A stretch of 64,000 nt of DNA from Callorhinus ursinus (GCF_003265705.1 NW_020312828.1:58703021-58767020), one strand, 5' to 3'; counted from the first letter of the stretch, positions 23,256-36,470 are shown. Notes: generated by a model from the letters alone, not told the origin. Numbers and translations are program-made.

Positions 23256-24490
23256 ACAGGTTTGATTTTCACTTTATTTCCCATGCATCTTCTTTTCCTT
23301 TCATTGACTTATATTTAGTGAAAATCCCAAGATATACTCAAAATAAAATTCTAGTCAGATAATATACTCAATAAAAGAAGCTATCAAATATGTTGCAAGG
23401 AATGGTCCAGGAACACACCTGGTGTTTTTCACTCTCCACATGAAGGTCTCTTCTGAAGTATATGGAATCACATATATTGAGTAAGAATATTCTAGTTAAA
23501 TTTAGAAACCATATTGCAAGTGTCATATATATGAGTGTAAAAAATGTATGAGAAAATATAATTTTGCAATTAACATTTTGGGGAGAACTTTTCAACTTGA
23601 TCAATTTTAACAGTAATGCAGTATTTAAGTGTGTTATAGATTCTCTACACAAATATTGAACTGAAACACATCTATATGCACACAAAAAGATTAAAGTGGG
23701 TAAGAGTTACCTAGCACTGAGATAGAGGAGGGTTTCCTGCAGAGGAAGCTGTGTGTGCAAAGACCATAGTATAGGAAGAAGCTTATTAAATTCAAGGAAC
23801 TACAGAGAAGCATTAAGGAAGTTGCTAAACCTAAATTTTTCAAACTGATGAATAACATAGAAAAATTGTAGAATAGAAATAGCCAGAATTCCAAATCTAT
23901 TATTTTGAAAAATTATATTAGACAATTTTATATAATATATCCATTGCCTATGCAGACTGTATGTGGCCTACCTGAGAGAGGTTGTATAAGAAGGAAGTTT
24001 CCCATGAGTCTTCCAAAGAGTCAAGTGTAATCCACATAGCTCTTGAAAACAAAGAAAGAACAAAATTATTTGTCAAACTATAATTGTTATGTGGAAGCAC
24101 AGATAAAGTAGAGGTAGGAATGTGTCTAGAGAGGAAATCTGTAAATGGAGAAAAGAGCAAATCCTATAAACCACTAGAGAATAGAAAGGTGAACTGTTAT
24201 CTTCAGAGGGAAAAAGTAACAGTTGTCATTAGACTGACCTATGACTAAGAAGTCTTAGTAGCTACAGAGAGCATTCTGCCAAAAAAACTTAGAACATTAT
24301 TAAACACATATTTTAAAAAAGTATGAATGGTAGGAATGTAGGAAAATATCAGGCAAGAAATTGAGGGAAGACAAGGACCCACACGTGCAATGAGAGTGCT
24401 ATAATCAGCTTTCTCCACTAAGAACATTTGCAAATATGGTGAACATGAGCTCAGTTTTTCATATACTCTCTAGAAATAAGGAAGAAAAGG
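23256..24490. other. Unique sequence, no gene seen
   Basis: Minus-strand open frames up to 105 codons occur but lack any recognisable domain. No repeat assigned. Confidence 0.4.
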
Positions 24491-24499
24491 CTAGTCTAG

Positions 24500-25030
24500 T
24501 CTCTCAAGATTTTCTGTTTGTCTTAGTCATTTAGAGTTTTACTACGATGTGTCTACATGAGGATATCTTTGTGTTTATTCTACTTGGAATCTGTTAGTCT
24601 TCTTAGATGTATATATTGATGGTTTTCATCAAATTTGGGAAGATTTTGGCAATTATTTCTTCAAGTATGTTTCCTGTTTTATTCTCTTCTTTTGATATTC
24701 TTACTGTGTATATGTTGGCATGCGTGAGGGTTTACCCACAGGTCTCTTGGACTCTGTTCATATTTTTTCATTATTTTATTTCTTTCTATTTTCCAGATTG
24801 CATAATCTTTCTTAAGCTATGTTCAAATTCATGGATTCTTTCTTCTGCCACCTCGAATTAAATATTGGGTCCCCCTCTATCAGTGATTTTACTTTTAAGC
24901 TTTAGAATTTCCATTTGAAAATTTCCATTTCTATGGTCCAGTTGTATCCAATTTTTCTTTTGGGCTATTTCAATAATTTTCCATTGTTTTTTAATTTACA
25001 TTCTTCTTCCCTATGATACCTAGTTTTTTT
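24500..25030 (-). mobile_element. Probable ancient L1 5'/ORF1-side fragment, minus strand
   Basis: CATCAAATTTGGGAAGATTT, CAATTATTTCTTCAAGTATG, TTACCCACAGGTCTCTTGGA, AAATTCATGGATTCTTTCTT and TAGAATTTCCATTTGAAAAT follow the order of a common old L1-related repeat read in reverse. The exact family was not fixed. Confidence 0.5.
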
Positions 25031-25653
25031 TTTCTTTTTAATTTTAATTATGGACATTTTTATGAAAAATATACATATTATTTGCAGATTTGAATCATAT
25101 TATTTTCTATCAGAGTTCATGTAATTTTGCCCCTGAAGGTAGTTAAACTAGAATTGCTAGAATCAGATCACTGTAATTCAATTCAGAATTGAACTGATTT
25201 GTAGTTCAGCTTCATATATTTGAATGCATTTCTATTTTCAGTTCAGTCTCACTCTTAACTTGTAGCACTCAATAGGTCTCAACTAAAGTCTGTGTACTGT
25301 TGGGCCACAGTCTCAACAGGTATTGATCGCAAACAAATGTAAGTTTGATTATTGGCCTTTAATTATATGCTATGAGATTTTGTTTAAACATATTATTTCT
25401 TTAAAAGTCAAACTATTATATTAATGTCATACTCTTTCAAGCTGTTAAACAGATTAAATTAGGTAACATATATATGCAATTATGATAGGGCCAAGATATA
25501 TTAGATTTTAAATCAGAGATAGGGAAAACATGAATAAATATGATATATTTTAGTATCATATTTTGTTCACTAAATTAGGGTAGGGGCTGTGTGTTATACA
25601 TCTTTCTTGTTCAATATCTTTTTTTCCCCAAACCTCTATATCAATTTTTTGCC
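25031..25653. other. Unique sequence, nothing recognised
   Basis: AT-rich, without a significant open frame or named repeat. Confidence 0.4.
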
Positions 25654-25670
25654 AAAAAGAGGTGAATTTA

Positions 25671-25869
25671 AGGGGCGCCTGAGTGGCTCAGTTGTTTAAG
25701 TGTTTGCCTTCAGCTCAGGTCATGATCCCGGGGTCCTGGGATGGAGCCCCACATGGAGCTTCCTGCTCAGTGGGGAGCCTGCTTCTCCCTCTCCTCTACC
25801 TCCTGCTCCCCCTGCTTGTGCTCTCCCTCTCTCTCCCTGTCAAAATAATAAATAAAATCTTTAAGAGAA
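25671..25869 (+). mobile_element. Can-SINE, plus strand
   Basis: GGGGCGCCTGAGTGGCTCAG through to AATAATAAATAAAATCTTTA. Perfect 17-bp duplication AAAAAGAGGTGAATTTA (25654-25670 and 25870-25886). Confidence 0.96.
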
Positions 25870-25889
25870 AAAAAGAGGTGAATTTAATA

Positions 25890-26730
25890 TTTGACAGTAA
25901 CAAGAAGTAGAAATGATTCTACATAGGAGCTGAACCAAAGTCACAAAATAAGTTTATACGATTTGGACCATTACGTTTTAGTCAAATTGTAAGGTTTCAA
26001 CTGACGGTGAATTATGTTGAATCAATCAGATTGTAAGAAAAGAGATTATTTGCTTTCTATTAGACATGTTTGTTCAAAGCTTTGACTTATTCAGACATAC
26101 TTTAAGCCTTCCAGGTTTTGTATTTATAATTCCAATGCTGATTAAAATGCTCATTTAATGCACTAACCTCATTACATTTTTTAAATGAGTAATTTGTTAC
26201 CAAAAAAGTGTTTGAAATCTCTATCACCATTATGTAAATCATATGTACAAAGATTGTATAAATATTACAGTAATAATTATAGGTAATATTAAGTAGCATA
26301 TAATTTGGTTTCTTATCTTAATTTTCTTATTAATTTCCACAGCATTCTTTCTAGGAAGCTATGAGTAGCAATTTTTTTCTTTATAAGATGGAGTCAAAAT
26401 AAAATGGGAAATAAATTTATCTAGAGATTCATGCAGTATGACAGTTGCAGAGCAATGTCTAGACTGTAACTATAGTACATTTTATACTTCTCCATAAATT
26501 ATTTTTAGATGTCTTATACTCAGTCAAATTTCCATGTATCGTATCCTATCTTGAATTTAAGAGTATTGAGGTTTAGGGGACATTGTCTTTACTCAAGCAA
26601 CTAACAGTGGAAACCAGAGTAGTGTAATCAAATTATAATTTACTAAATACTGCAACAGAGGTGGTCTTTCAAACTAATCAACACAGCTTCACTCACTTCT
26701 TATTTTCAGACACTTTGTTGGGACCCAGTA
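25890..26730. other. Unique AT-rich sequence, nothing recognised
   Basis: No repeat, RNA gene or convincing open frame seen. Confidence 0.4.
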
Positions 26731-26732
26731 AA

Positions 26733-26955
26733 TCAGAGATTCTCTAACTTGACACTATAGACATTGTGCGGTGAATAATTATTTGTTTCAGGGGCATGTC
26801 TTATGCATTTTAGGATATTTAGCAGCATCCCTGGCCTCTACCAACTAGATGCCAGTAGGACCCTATTCCCAGGTTTGACAAACGAGATTGGTTCTGGACA
26901 TTGCCAAATGTCTCCTGGAGGATAAAATGATACTCTGTTGAGAATTATTGCTGTC
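26733..26955 (+). mobile_element. MER5A-type hAT DNA transposon
   Basis: Contains the diagnostic core TTTAGCAGCATCCCTGGCCT, CTACCAACTAGATGCCAGTA, GGACATTGCCAAATGTCTCC and end TTGAGAATTATTGC, opposite the start CAGAGATTCTCTAAC. These ends form the degraded inverted repeats of this non-autonomous hAT-Charlie family. Confidence 0.85.
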
Positions 26956-27104
26956 AACAAAACTGTGGATAAGACAAATCAGGTCCCTGACCTGCATCAA
27001 GTAGGGAGACCCAAATCTCTTCTAATGGAAATAAACATGTCTACCATACCTTTGCCCCAGTGGAAAACATTGTCATTATAGGGCTGAACTGTAAGCAAAC
27101 CTGC

Positions 27105-27215
27105 ACTAACCAAGGCTGTTGGCCATATAAACATCCTTTAAAAGATAGTATGGAAGATTAGTTAGTGCCTCTGCATGTAACACGTGCAGAAATGAGAGAA
27201 ATTTGTGGAGAATTG
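27105..27215. repeat. Unnamed repeat, copy 1 of 2
   Basis: GGCTGTTGGCCATATAAACA followed by TCCTTTAAAAGATAGT and, further on, CGTGCAGAAATGAGAG. It resembles 28125-28235 in the same orientation. The family was not recognised. Confidence 0.5.
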
Positions 27216-27238
27216 TCTTAGAACATATGGGAATAGGA

Positions 27239-27610
27239 TTATGGACTGAGTTGTGTCCCCTGAATTGTTGAGGTCCTAAACTCCAGTGTGACTGTATTTG
27301 GAGATAGGGCATTTAAAGAGGTAACTAAAGTTGAATAATGCCATGTGGGTTCACCCTAACCCATCACGAGTGGTGTCCTTGTAAGAAGGGGATGAGACAC
27401 CAAGTATGTACATGCACAGAAAAAAAGACCATGTGGGAACACAGAAACAAGACAGCCATCTTCAAGCCAAGAATAGAGGCCTTAGGAGCCACAGTGCCTG
27501 CCAAATGCCTTGGTTGTGGACACCCAGGCTCCAGACTGTGAAAAAATTTCTGTTGTTGAAGCCACCCAGGCTGTGGTATTTTGTTAGGGTAGCCAGCAGA
27601 CTAATACAAG
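27239..27610 (+). mobile_element. MLT1 LTR (ERVL-MaLR)
   Basis: TTATGGACTGAGTTGTGTCC, GTGTGACTGTATTTGGAGAT, GGTGTCCTTGTAAGAAGGGG and TTTCTGTTGTTGAAGCCACC in MLT1 order, ending near GACTAATACAAG. The short open frames across it derive from the LTR, not from a gene. Confidence 0.88.
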
Positions 27611-29415
27611 TAATAAGCATATTTGAAAACTTGAAATCTAGATTATTTATTATATAAAGAATGAGTCTTCAGACAGAAGGAACGAGAATAGCATAATCTT
27701 CATCAATACATGGGAGCATTTACATGTCAAAAAACCTGAAGAGTCTGATATTTCACCTACTTACAAGTTAACAAGGTTAACAAGCAGGTTACAGTTTAGG
27801 AGATGCTCAAAGAATACATGAGATTCTGACTAGCTCAGAGAAGAGGGATACTTTGCTACTCACAGGAATAGCAGTAGCCAGATTCTCAGCAATTTTTTTC
27901 CAGGTTCCCTGAGCCCTAGTTCCTAGAGGGCATCATAAAGAAGGCCAGACGACAAATGAACACACAGTGGTTCACAGTGCAGAAAAAGAAATCCGAGCCT
28001 AGGGAATTGAAATCATTTTTAATGGCCAGTAAGATGCTCCCCCTTTGCCCTAGAGGACTCTATGTCTTTTCTGGATGCAAGCCCACCTGACCTTTGCAGC
28101 AGATGAGAAACTATCTCTTGTCTTCTTAAGCTGTTAGCTATATAAACATCCTTGAAAAGATAGTCCAAAACAAAGGGAATCGGTGTCTCCCTCACAAGAT
28201 GTGTGGAAACAAGAGAGAACAATAGGGACTTACCTTTTAACATTAAAAAGAAAGCAAAGAAAAAAGAACCAGCATTCTTTTAATGTGAGAAACGTCTTGC
28301 ATATTTTCATTGCTTTTCTGTCGAAAAGGTAGAATGTGTGGTTGCCTCTAAAGTGAAATTTAAGAAGATAATGGGTCCTGCTGCAGAAATATTTCTCCCT
28401 TTATTCATAGCTAATACCTGAAGTGCTACCTTGCATTTTAGCCCTTGTGAAAAATATTATGCCATCCCTAAAGTCTTCTTTTTGGAAAACAAATAGTTCT
28501 GGGAAAGATAAAACATTGTAACTAACATTTTAGTGTGACGTAAATTTAGCCTAATGATTTCCTTCCTAACAAGAGAAGTAGGAGCACTGGATGGTGGTAA
28601 GAAACCCGGTAAGGTGGGAAAACATAAGAAGAAAAGGGAGGTTTTGAAGGCACTTTAAACAATATTTATATTAAGACTGTCTATCTTGTTCTTATGTTGC
28701 AGTAATTTTTTGTGTGTGGAATTATACCATAGTACATTGGCTGCTATGTTTTATGAAACATGTGCATAACTTTTTATAATGCCTACTAGTTTTCCAAAAA
28801 TCCATTCTTAAATAGATTTTACATTTAAAACAAAAATTACATTTAAACAAAAATTAATGATGTTCACCTCCTTGGATAATTAAATTTCCTTGTCTGATAA
28901 TGAGTGCAGCACTTAAATGAGTCCATAAAATTCTGAATCAAGGTTTAACAAATTAATCAACATAGTCAATATAGTAAGGTATTTCTATATGCAAAACTGA
29001 AATTCTACTCTGATTAAAAAAATATATATGTATCCGCATGTATTTTTACATTCATACTATGCTTATTTTTACGTTTATACTATGCTTATTAGAAGTTTGT
29101 GCGTACAGATACCTATACATACATATATATATTTATGCTACTTACAGTTCTGGTCCCGAAGGGACTTTTCTATTTCATATGCATTTGAAATGTAGATGAA
29201 GAGATAGCATATTAGTGTCAACTTTGCGACACAAACCATAAATTCCAAAGCTATGTAGAGGCAGGGCAATGCACTGTAAAGAAATGGGAGCAGGAAAAGG
29301 CTTCTCTCAAGAAAGACTTATCCATGATGGATACAAAGAATAGGTATCGCTGTGAATGGTGAAGGTATGGCAAACTGGAAATATATGACAGTGTAAACAA
29401 TTAAAGACAGGAACG
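27611..29415. other. Mostly unique sequence with one unnamed repeat copy
   Basis: No gene recognised. The second copy of the unnamed repeat lies at about 28125-28235 (AGCTGTTAGCTATATAAACA, TCCTTGAAAAGATAGT, GTGTGGAAACAAGAGAG). The rest is AT-rich. Confidence 0.4.
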
Positions 29416-29416
29416 T

Positions 29417-29530
29417 TGTTATAGACCAAATTGTGTCCCCCCCAGAAATGTGTGTGTTGAGGCCTTCCCCTCCAAGGTGACTGTACTTGGAGATCGGGCC
29501 TTTAAGGAGGTAATCAGGGTTAAATGAGTA
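29417..29530 (+). mobile_element. Partial MLT1 LTR
   Basis: TGTTATAGACCAAATTGTGT, AAGGTGACTGTACTTGGAGA and GGGCCTTTAAGGAGGTAATC match the first third of MLT1. It then breaks off into a degraded GAAT/GCGA-type tandem tract at about 29545-29580. Confidence 0.8.
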
Positions 29531-29589
29531 ACTAAGTGAATGGTGCATGAATAAGCGAGTAAACGAGCGAACGAAACGAAAGTAAGTCT

Positions 29590-30150
29590 ATGACAAATAT
29601 GGAGGGCTCTGAAAGGAAAGCTGAACAATTAACTTTGTGGTAACAGGAAGTAACTGTAAGTTTCTGCACAGTGGTGAGCCATGGTGAACACAATGTGAGA
29701 GGATTAAGCGTAAGCCATTTTTGTCTTGGCTTTGCACTTAAGGGAAGAGAGTCTGAATGCAGAGACCGTGACTCAAATTCACGGTGCGATGAGCACTTCC
29801 TGAAAGAGGAAGAATCATGCTTATAAAAGGAAAGGAAGGATGGAAAAGCAATGAGGGAAATCAGTGGCTGATTTTATATGAATGCCAGGAAGAGTCGACT
29901 ATGGATCTATACTTTACATCCTAAGAGAATAGTGGGTGGTGACACTGAATTCAATGGTGGGAGGCAGTTTTGGTGGCAAGAAAATGTTGAGTTGGACAAA
30001 AAGGCTTCAGATGACAACTGGGTATATGAGGGACAGTATCTGGGCCACTGTTGCTGATGGAGACCTTGAGGGACTCCTCAAGGAGCTTGAGGGACAGAGC
30101 TCAGAGAGGGACAGGAAAAGGTCTGTGTCATCACCCACATGGAGATGATC
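29590..30150 (+). mobile_element. Possible L2-like old repeat
   Basis: GGAGGGCTCTGAAAGGAAAG, AATTAACTTTGTGGTAACAG and ATGGTGGGAGGCAGTTTTGG resemble a widespread old mammalian repeat. The similarity is weak and the family is uncertain. Confidence 0.35.
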
Positions 30151-30444
30151 ACTGAAATTACACAGGTGATCCCATCTTAAAGGAAGAGAGTAATGATGAC
30201 TAAGAGGAAACAAGCGCTTTTCATTATAGAACAGACTTTATCTGAGTTAAAAAATTTATTTTGGTAGCTTCTGTTTTGATTATTTCCTGCTCATTTCAGT
30301 ATATCGTCTTATTCCTGAGCTCTTCCTAAGCGAATCTTCGAGTAGCTTTAGATTCATCAGCTGTCAGTATGCAGAATTTTCTAGGAGTCCCGGGCAAAAC
30401 ACAAGGTAGCTGTGTGATCTGTTAAACATTGTTTAATATCTCAG

Positions 30445-30690
30445 TAGTGGTGTAGCAGTAGCAAAAATAATTGCTAATGTTAATAGGGTAGTTGCTGTGT
30501 ACCAGACACTGTTCTACTGCTCCATGAGTATAATGTCAGTAATGCTCCAAACAATCATAATAGTAGATACTATTAAATAAGTTCCTTTTACAGACGAGAA
30601 ATCGAAGGCCCATAGAAATTAAGTGACTTGAACAAAATCCAGATTTTGTGCCAAGGTAGACCGGATCCATGATCCATTCTCTTAATCACA
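30445..30690 (-). mobile_element. MIR SINE, minus strand
   Basis: Reversed MIR signposts: GTGTACCAGACACTGTTCTA, TTTTACAGACGAGAAATCGA, AGAAATTAAGTGACTTGAAC and CATTCTCTTAATCACAATG. Confidence 0.75.
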
Positions 30691-31830
30691 ATGTATCGAC
30701 AATGAAATAGAAGTTAAACATCGATTCAAATATTTTTGTAGTCTATAATGTTAACGAGTCCAGGGATTTACCCTTGTCATGTCTAGGTAAGAACTAGTTT
30801 TATTATGTTATCTTTATCTAAGAATTACTAGTACAACCAGCAAGTAAGGATGAGTGGTCCACATTTTTATCTCTAACAAAAGCTGAAGATTTCTATAATT
30901 CAGAACATTGTAATAACCAAAAAAAAAAGTTAAAAATTCATGGAACTCATATTTTGTGCATAGAATACTTCTTGAAGTTTTGTTTGAGATTATGGAAATA
31001 TGGAGCTGATATAAAATAGGTAAAGCACTGATGCTTCTCTTGAAACAAATTGTTATAATTCTCCCATTAAAATGGATCAAAGGAAATAATAATGTATTAA
31101 GATTTGAAATATGACCTCATTTTTTTTTATTTCCTGACACTTTAAAGTAGTCGAGCTAATAGAAGTTATATATCGACTGATGGTGAGCCAGCCAGTGAGG
31201 GATAAGTCCCTGATTCTGATGAAAAATTAAGTCAATTGATATCTTGAGACCCAAACTATGAGCCTGTTTCTACCCATAAAGAAAGTACAGACCTGCAGGG
31301 CTGAGCCATCAATAACAACATCTAATTAAAACTCATTTATGCCAGAGAAAAATGTCCTGACTTGGATTTTTTTTCTCCCCTTAGAAATGGTAGGGTAGGG
31401 GATGACACAGCTTGGTGCCATTTCTATTGCATCCTTTTGGGACATGATAAAATCAATCATACTCATTATGTAGTGGCATTTCTCAGGAAGAATATTATCT
31501 TTATTCTTTGTTACCAAAATTGCCTATCAACATTTTACTTGTCCACATTTCTTCCATTCCAGGCTGTCCCAGGTATTATTGTCCATAATATTTGTCTTCT
31601 TCAGCTCCCATCCTCTCCATTTCCAACATCAAAGCATCCCTCTTCCCCCCTCTACCAGCAGTGTCCATATCCTCTCTGAAGGCTCCATGCAAGATGGCTT
31701 AGCCTCAAACATTTGTACTTGAACCTGATATAGTGTGATCATGACAGCTCCTCAGAAGAAGTGGGCCTGTCTTTATAGACAGTTCTTACACAAATGGAGT
31801 ATTATATATCTCCATATATCCATATGAATC
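30691..31830. other. Unique sequence, no gene seen
   Basis: Overlapping open frames up to 105 codons near 31330-31680 lie on both strands without recognisable features. No repeat assigned. Confidence 0.4.
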
Positions 31831-31834
31831 ATAT

Positions 31835-31990
31835 TTCTGTCCCTTCCATACAAAGGAGGAAGTTCATCCCCAGAGGGGCTAAGTGACTTTCTCAAAGCAT
31901 CATGTGGGTACACAGCTGACATACAAAGCCAGCCTTCAGACTTAAGAGTCTGTTATTTCCTTCACTATTTCTCAGTATTTTTAATATAAA
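31835..31990 (-). mobile_element. Partial MIR, minus strand
   Basis: AGAGGGGCTAAGTGACTTTC, TACACAGCTGACATACAAAG and GACTTAAGAGTCTGTTATTT correspond to the reverse of the MIR core and 5' side. Confidence 0.55.
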
Positions 31991-32831
31991 CATGATATTA
32001 AGCACTCTCATTGAAGCATTTATGCGGTAGTAGAGAGCCAGCAGGGAGGCCTCATTTTTACATACGAAGGCATTTCTGCTGACCAAGAGATAGGGTGAAT
32101 TGCCATGAGGTGGACTATTGATGGTGCATAAACAAAATATTGATTCTGTATATTTATCCACATACAGAGAATATGAACTATCTAGATAGTTAAATTCTAG
32201 CAAAGTAGATTCTTGTTTTGAAGGAGGTCTTTATTTAAGGGGAAAAAAGAATACAATTTGAGAAAAAGCACTAACATTTTCAGGTAACTGGGAGATATAT
32301 CTTTGTCACATAAAGTCAAGGAAGTTGAAATAGTCAAGACTGTATTTCAAACAAGTGAGACCCAATGTAAAGTAGTTGGGGTATGAGGGAAAGTGTACTG
32401 GTAGGACTAGGGAATGTCCCATAACTGCTTTACTGCTTAGTTGGGTGTCATGGCTAACTGGAACTTCTAATACTCTGCTCTCTCCATCCTTCATCACTTC
32501 TTTCTGCCTGATTTTCTCAGACCAACTTTTTCTGTGTGATTGGAAATGTGACAGCCTGCACAGGTTTATATCTCTTGGCTTTGCTATTAGAGTGACAGAT
32601 GCTCTGATTGTTTAAAGTTTGAAAGTTGTCAGCCTCATACTCTGATTTTCTAAGAGATAACCACTTTTAAGTCAAGTAGGTGTTGAAAAGTAGCAGGCTC
32701 ACCTAGCACAAACATAGGCACTGGGATCCCATGTCTGTGCATCAGAAAAAGACATTAATAATAGAGCAGAAAATGCAGCCCCACATAACAATTCTTCTTC
32801 CTTCTTTAGAGAAGGGATAAAATGAAGGCAG
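31991..32831. other. Unique sequence, nothing recognised
   Basis: Only short open frames on both strands; no repeat assigned. Confidence 0.4.
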
Positions 32832-32848
32832 CAGAGGGAGATTTTCTT

Positions 32849-33042
32849 TTCTTTTCTTTTCTTTTTTAAGATTTTATTTATTTATTTGGGGGAGAGAGAG
32901 AGAGTACAAGCAGGGGGAGCTGCAGGCAGAGGGAGAAACAGGCTTCCCGCTGGGATCCGGATGCGGGATTTGATTCCAGGATCCTGGGATCATGACCTGA
33001 GCCAAAAGCAGACACTTAACTGACTGAGACAACCAGGCATCC
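32849..33042 (-). mobile_element. Can-SINE, minus strand
   Basis: TTCTTTTC-rich tail then AAGATTTTATTTATTTATTT, ending AACCAGGCATCCC. 17-bp duplication with one mismatch, CAGAGGGAGATTTTCTT (32832) and CAGGGGGAGATTTTCTT (33043). Confidence 0.94.
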
Positions 33043-33059
33043 CAGGGGGAGATTTTCTT

Positions 33060-34350
33060 AAATATAAGACATAAACATGGCTGTGGAGACTGAGTGTGTG
33101 ACTTACAACAACTTGGATGCATTCAGTGCCATCTTGGTTTGGAGGTTGGTTAGGGAGTAGCTATTTGTGAGTACAGTAGCACAGGAATTTCCTCACACCT
33201 CATTGATCAGATCCCTAACACCATGTAACTCTATCAGATCAGCAGCACTCTCAAATAGCACAAAGGCTATTATAATTGCAATTGAATTGGAGCTCTCTAA
33301 TGAATTCCCCTAAAATTTTGAAGGAGAGAATTCCACCTGAATCAAGATAGTATCTATTTGAAACACACACACTAACAGACAATTCATCTAGAAGCTGCAA
33401 ATGCTCAGCAAAAGATGGAGTTAATTAACTTGGCTTTATATGCAACAAAGGTAGCTAAAGTGAATAATTCAGGCCCTCAAATAAATATCAATTTCTTATA
33501 CTAGAAGAACTTACTAGCTTTCCCATACGTTATGCCGAAACCTCGCTGGGAGTACATCTACCTCCTTATGCTTCCATCTTTTTTTCCTTTCTTCACCCCC
33601 CACTTTTCTTGCCAACATTTTCAACTAATGTTTATAACTGCCTTAATTCCCCCATAAACTAAAAATGTAATAAGACACTGCAAAATATATTCTTTCTTTA
33701 GTGATGTATCGGGTGGAGCAGGGTTTGATATTCTCAGTCAGCCGTTTATAGCCAGAATTATGAAAGCCATTTTTGGCACTAGATGGAAGGAATGATAAAT
33801 GGGGGCAGGGACATGCTAAACAGAAAAGCGATTTCTCCCATATGAAGACTTTGCTATTTTAGTCATAAATAGCCTGACTAAAATTATACCACATATTAGG
33901 AAAATGACGAGTGAATTAGTGAAAATGTTTGGTTTTTTAATATTTCATTTTTCCACCATTATTATCATTTATTTATTTGTGAGGTGATGACAGCTACTTG
34001 GCTTAATCAAGCTATTAGAAAAGACAGAGTTCCTGCCCTAACAATTTCCTACGAAAGTGCACAAATTCAGGAAGTGAGATATAGTTTGGTTTAAATAGGG
34101 ATGAAGTCTTTTTTTTTCTTTTAGAAGTTCAAAATTACTGCTAATTTTTTTTTAACTTAAGGGAGGGGGTGATTGATGTCCCCCCTCAGAAAAAGACTTC
34201 TGATAATAAGTAATTTTTAGCAGAAATCCGATATTATGAAGGAAAGAAACTTGATTTGATTATTATATGATCACAGAAAGCATTACAATATTGGATGTGC
34301 CTAATTCATATATATCCATTTTATGTTACTAGACAATGATATCAACAAAC
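33060..34350. other. Unique AT-rich sequence, nothing recognised
   Basis: No repeat or convincing open frame recognised. Confidence 0.4.
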
Positions 34351-34359
34351 CATCTTTTC

Positions 34360-34600
34360 TTAAGATTTATTTATTTATTTGAGAGAGAGAGAGAGGGAGA
34401 GAAGGAGTATGCACGGGGGGGAGGGGCAGAGAGAGAGAGACTCTTCAAGCTGACTCCCCACTGAGCATGGAGCCTGACTGACATGGGGGCTGACGGGGCC
34501 AGGGGGCCCCTCGGGGGCTAGATCCCAAGACCCATGAGATCATGACCTGAGCTGAAACCAAGAGTGAGACGCTTAACCAATTGAGCCACCCAGGCGCCCC
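34360..34600 (-). mobile_element. Older Can-SINE, minus strand, with internal expansion
   Basis: Starts AAGATTTATTTATTTATTTG with a long GA tract. It carries extra GC-rich sequence at about 34478-34515 (GGGGCTGACGGGGCCAGGGG) not normal for the family, and ends CACCCAGGCGCCCC. A short imperfect duplication around AACCATCTT and CAACATCTT flanks it. Confidence 0.9.
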
Positions 34601-36470
34601 TCAACATCTTCTGATCAAGAATATCAAATGGAAAAAAGAAAAGAAAGAGCAGTTTAAAAATAAACACAAATTTTGCCGCATAAATAAAAATACAGAAGCC
34701 ACAACTCTCAGTCTGATAATCTGTCCATGACTTATGTTGTTTTAAAGACCAAAAGGAACTACTGTGTTACCAATAATTTTTCATTATGTCGTTTATGGAG
34801 AAAAAAAAAGAGACACAGCTTTTTCTTGGCCTTTCCCAAAAAGTCTTTTGACGAAAAACTTGAGATATACCTTTATCATTCCTGTGGAAAATGGAATACC
34901 CTGAAATTGTGCTTTTGAATTTGCTTCCAATTAACCGTGATTGATTGTATGCATATTTGATAAATCGCTTTTGGGTTAGAGACAAAATAAACACTGATGC
35001 TTCAAAACCGAAGCACAGATGGGAAATAAAGCCAGAAAAGACAGCTTCCAAACTTTTTCGTATAGCACTTGACGTATGTTTTAAAAGATTTTTATCACCC
35101 TGCTTTCAAAGTTTTGTAGGCATGGGATGCATTTTCCTTTTCTTAGTTTACACAAGAGGTTACCTGTCTTTTCAGTTATAGAGTCTAAGAAAACCTTAGA
35201 AAATTCTTGTGCAAAGACGTTCCATTTTGGTCTACTGCATTTTTCTTTGGCAAACTTTTGCAGCTCATCAGCATTACATAGTATGGCAGTCTCCAAAGCC
35301 CTGGCTGCCAGCAGGACAACAGGAAATATCCACCACAATAAAAAAGTTTATAGTGTCTAAAAACTTATTTTCCAGGGGCAGAAAAACTGATCTTCTCAAC
35401 AGGCAAATTTAAAACACTTCACGGTTAGAAAAAAAACTACGCTTCACTTTTTCTCATAATTTTTTCAAACAGCTCTAGTTGATAGTCCATACATTCAAGG
35501 AAAATCAGCAGTTATGGTAAACCACATGACTTTGTTTCTTCTGAGGATGAAAGCATTTCAGAGTGAAAAACCAGAAAAGCTGATGACTAAAAATAAGTTT
35601 ACATACATATTTCTTTGATAAAATAGATCTTTTGTAGTTATAAACTACTCCTGTGTGCGGTCTCACCATTAAAATGTTGTCATTATTTTTTTTTCTTATT
35701 CTCTCCAGGGTATATTTAAGGTAACCCAATTGCAGGTGTACATTAAAAAACTCTATTTTTTATTTCCTCTAATTTTCAGATTTATAGACATCTACAAGAT
35801 GAATTTGAGCAGCCAGATAAATAAAAGTATTCTTTTAAGAAAGTTTAATAGTTACATCCAATAGAAAGCAGGATCTGCCAGGAAGAGAGGCCCTTAATCT
35901 GTTTCCCAGCCAAAGGAAAACATCACCAGTAAAAAGTATTCCCAGACCAGCGAGAACAAAGTTCTTCATTCACAAAGCGAAAGACGCCAAGGACAACCAG
36001 AATGTTTATTGAAATCCAAGGAATAGCTTTGATTGCAAAATGTTCAATCTCTCTAAGTGGAACTAAAATGTACTTTGTGGATAGTTGCAATTTATTGAAA
36101 TCAGGAAGAGATGCATATACTCATTATCCTTTCATGAAATTTCTTTGTATACCTCCACATTTAATTTTAAAGTAGACTATGTTCTATACAACAAACTCCT
36201 GTTTTTGTGTTGTTTTTATTCATAAAATCACGCCCTTTGGCAAACCACTTCAGAAATATGTCACATTAAAACTCTGTTCTAATCCAACACTTGTTTCTTT
36301 CTGTTAAAATTTTCTTGTTTTTCAAGGCTACTTAATGGATATTAAAGTATATATTTTCTCACAAAAAAAGAGAAAAAAAATGCCAGAGAATACCTGGCAA
36401 AATATGCTCAAGTGAACAGGTGAAGTTTAACTCTATCAGTTAAGTGTGATGCACAGGATGGAAAAGATGA
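34601..36470. other. Unique sequence, no gene seen
   Basis: Open frames near 34767-35412 overlap on both strands and start at non-ATG codons, so none is a convincing gene. No SINE or L1 recognised. Confidence 0.4.

Noticed and set aside
25683..25910. Open frames with the recurring SAQVMIPGSW motif (also at 1957, 2697, 15292, 52359, 56164)
   Set aside because: The recurring peptide is the translated Can-SINE head, not a protein family.
27338..27657. Open frames of 67 and 83 codons on the plus strand
   Set aside because: They lie within the MLT1 LTR and are derived from it.
35081..35338. 85-codon minus-strand frame with a hydrophobic start like a signal peptide
   Set aside because: The start codon is TTG, it overlaps other open frames on both strands, and no homology is recognised.
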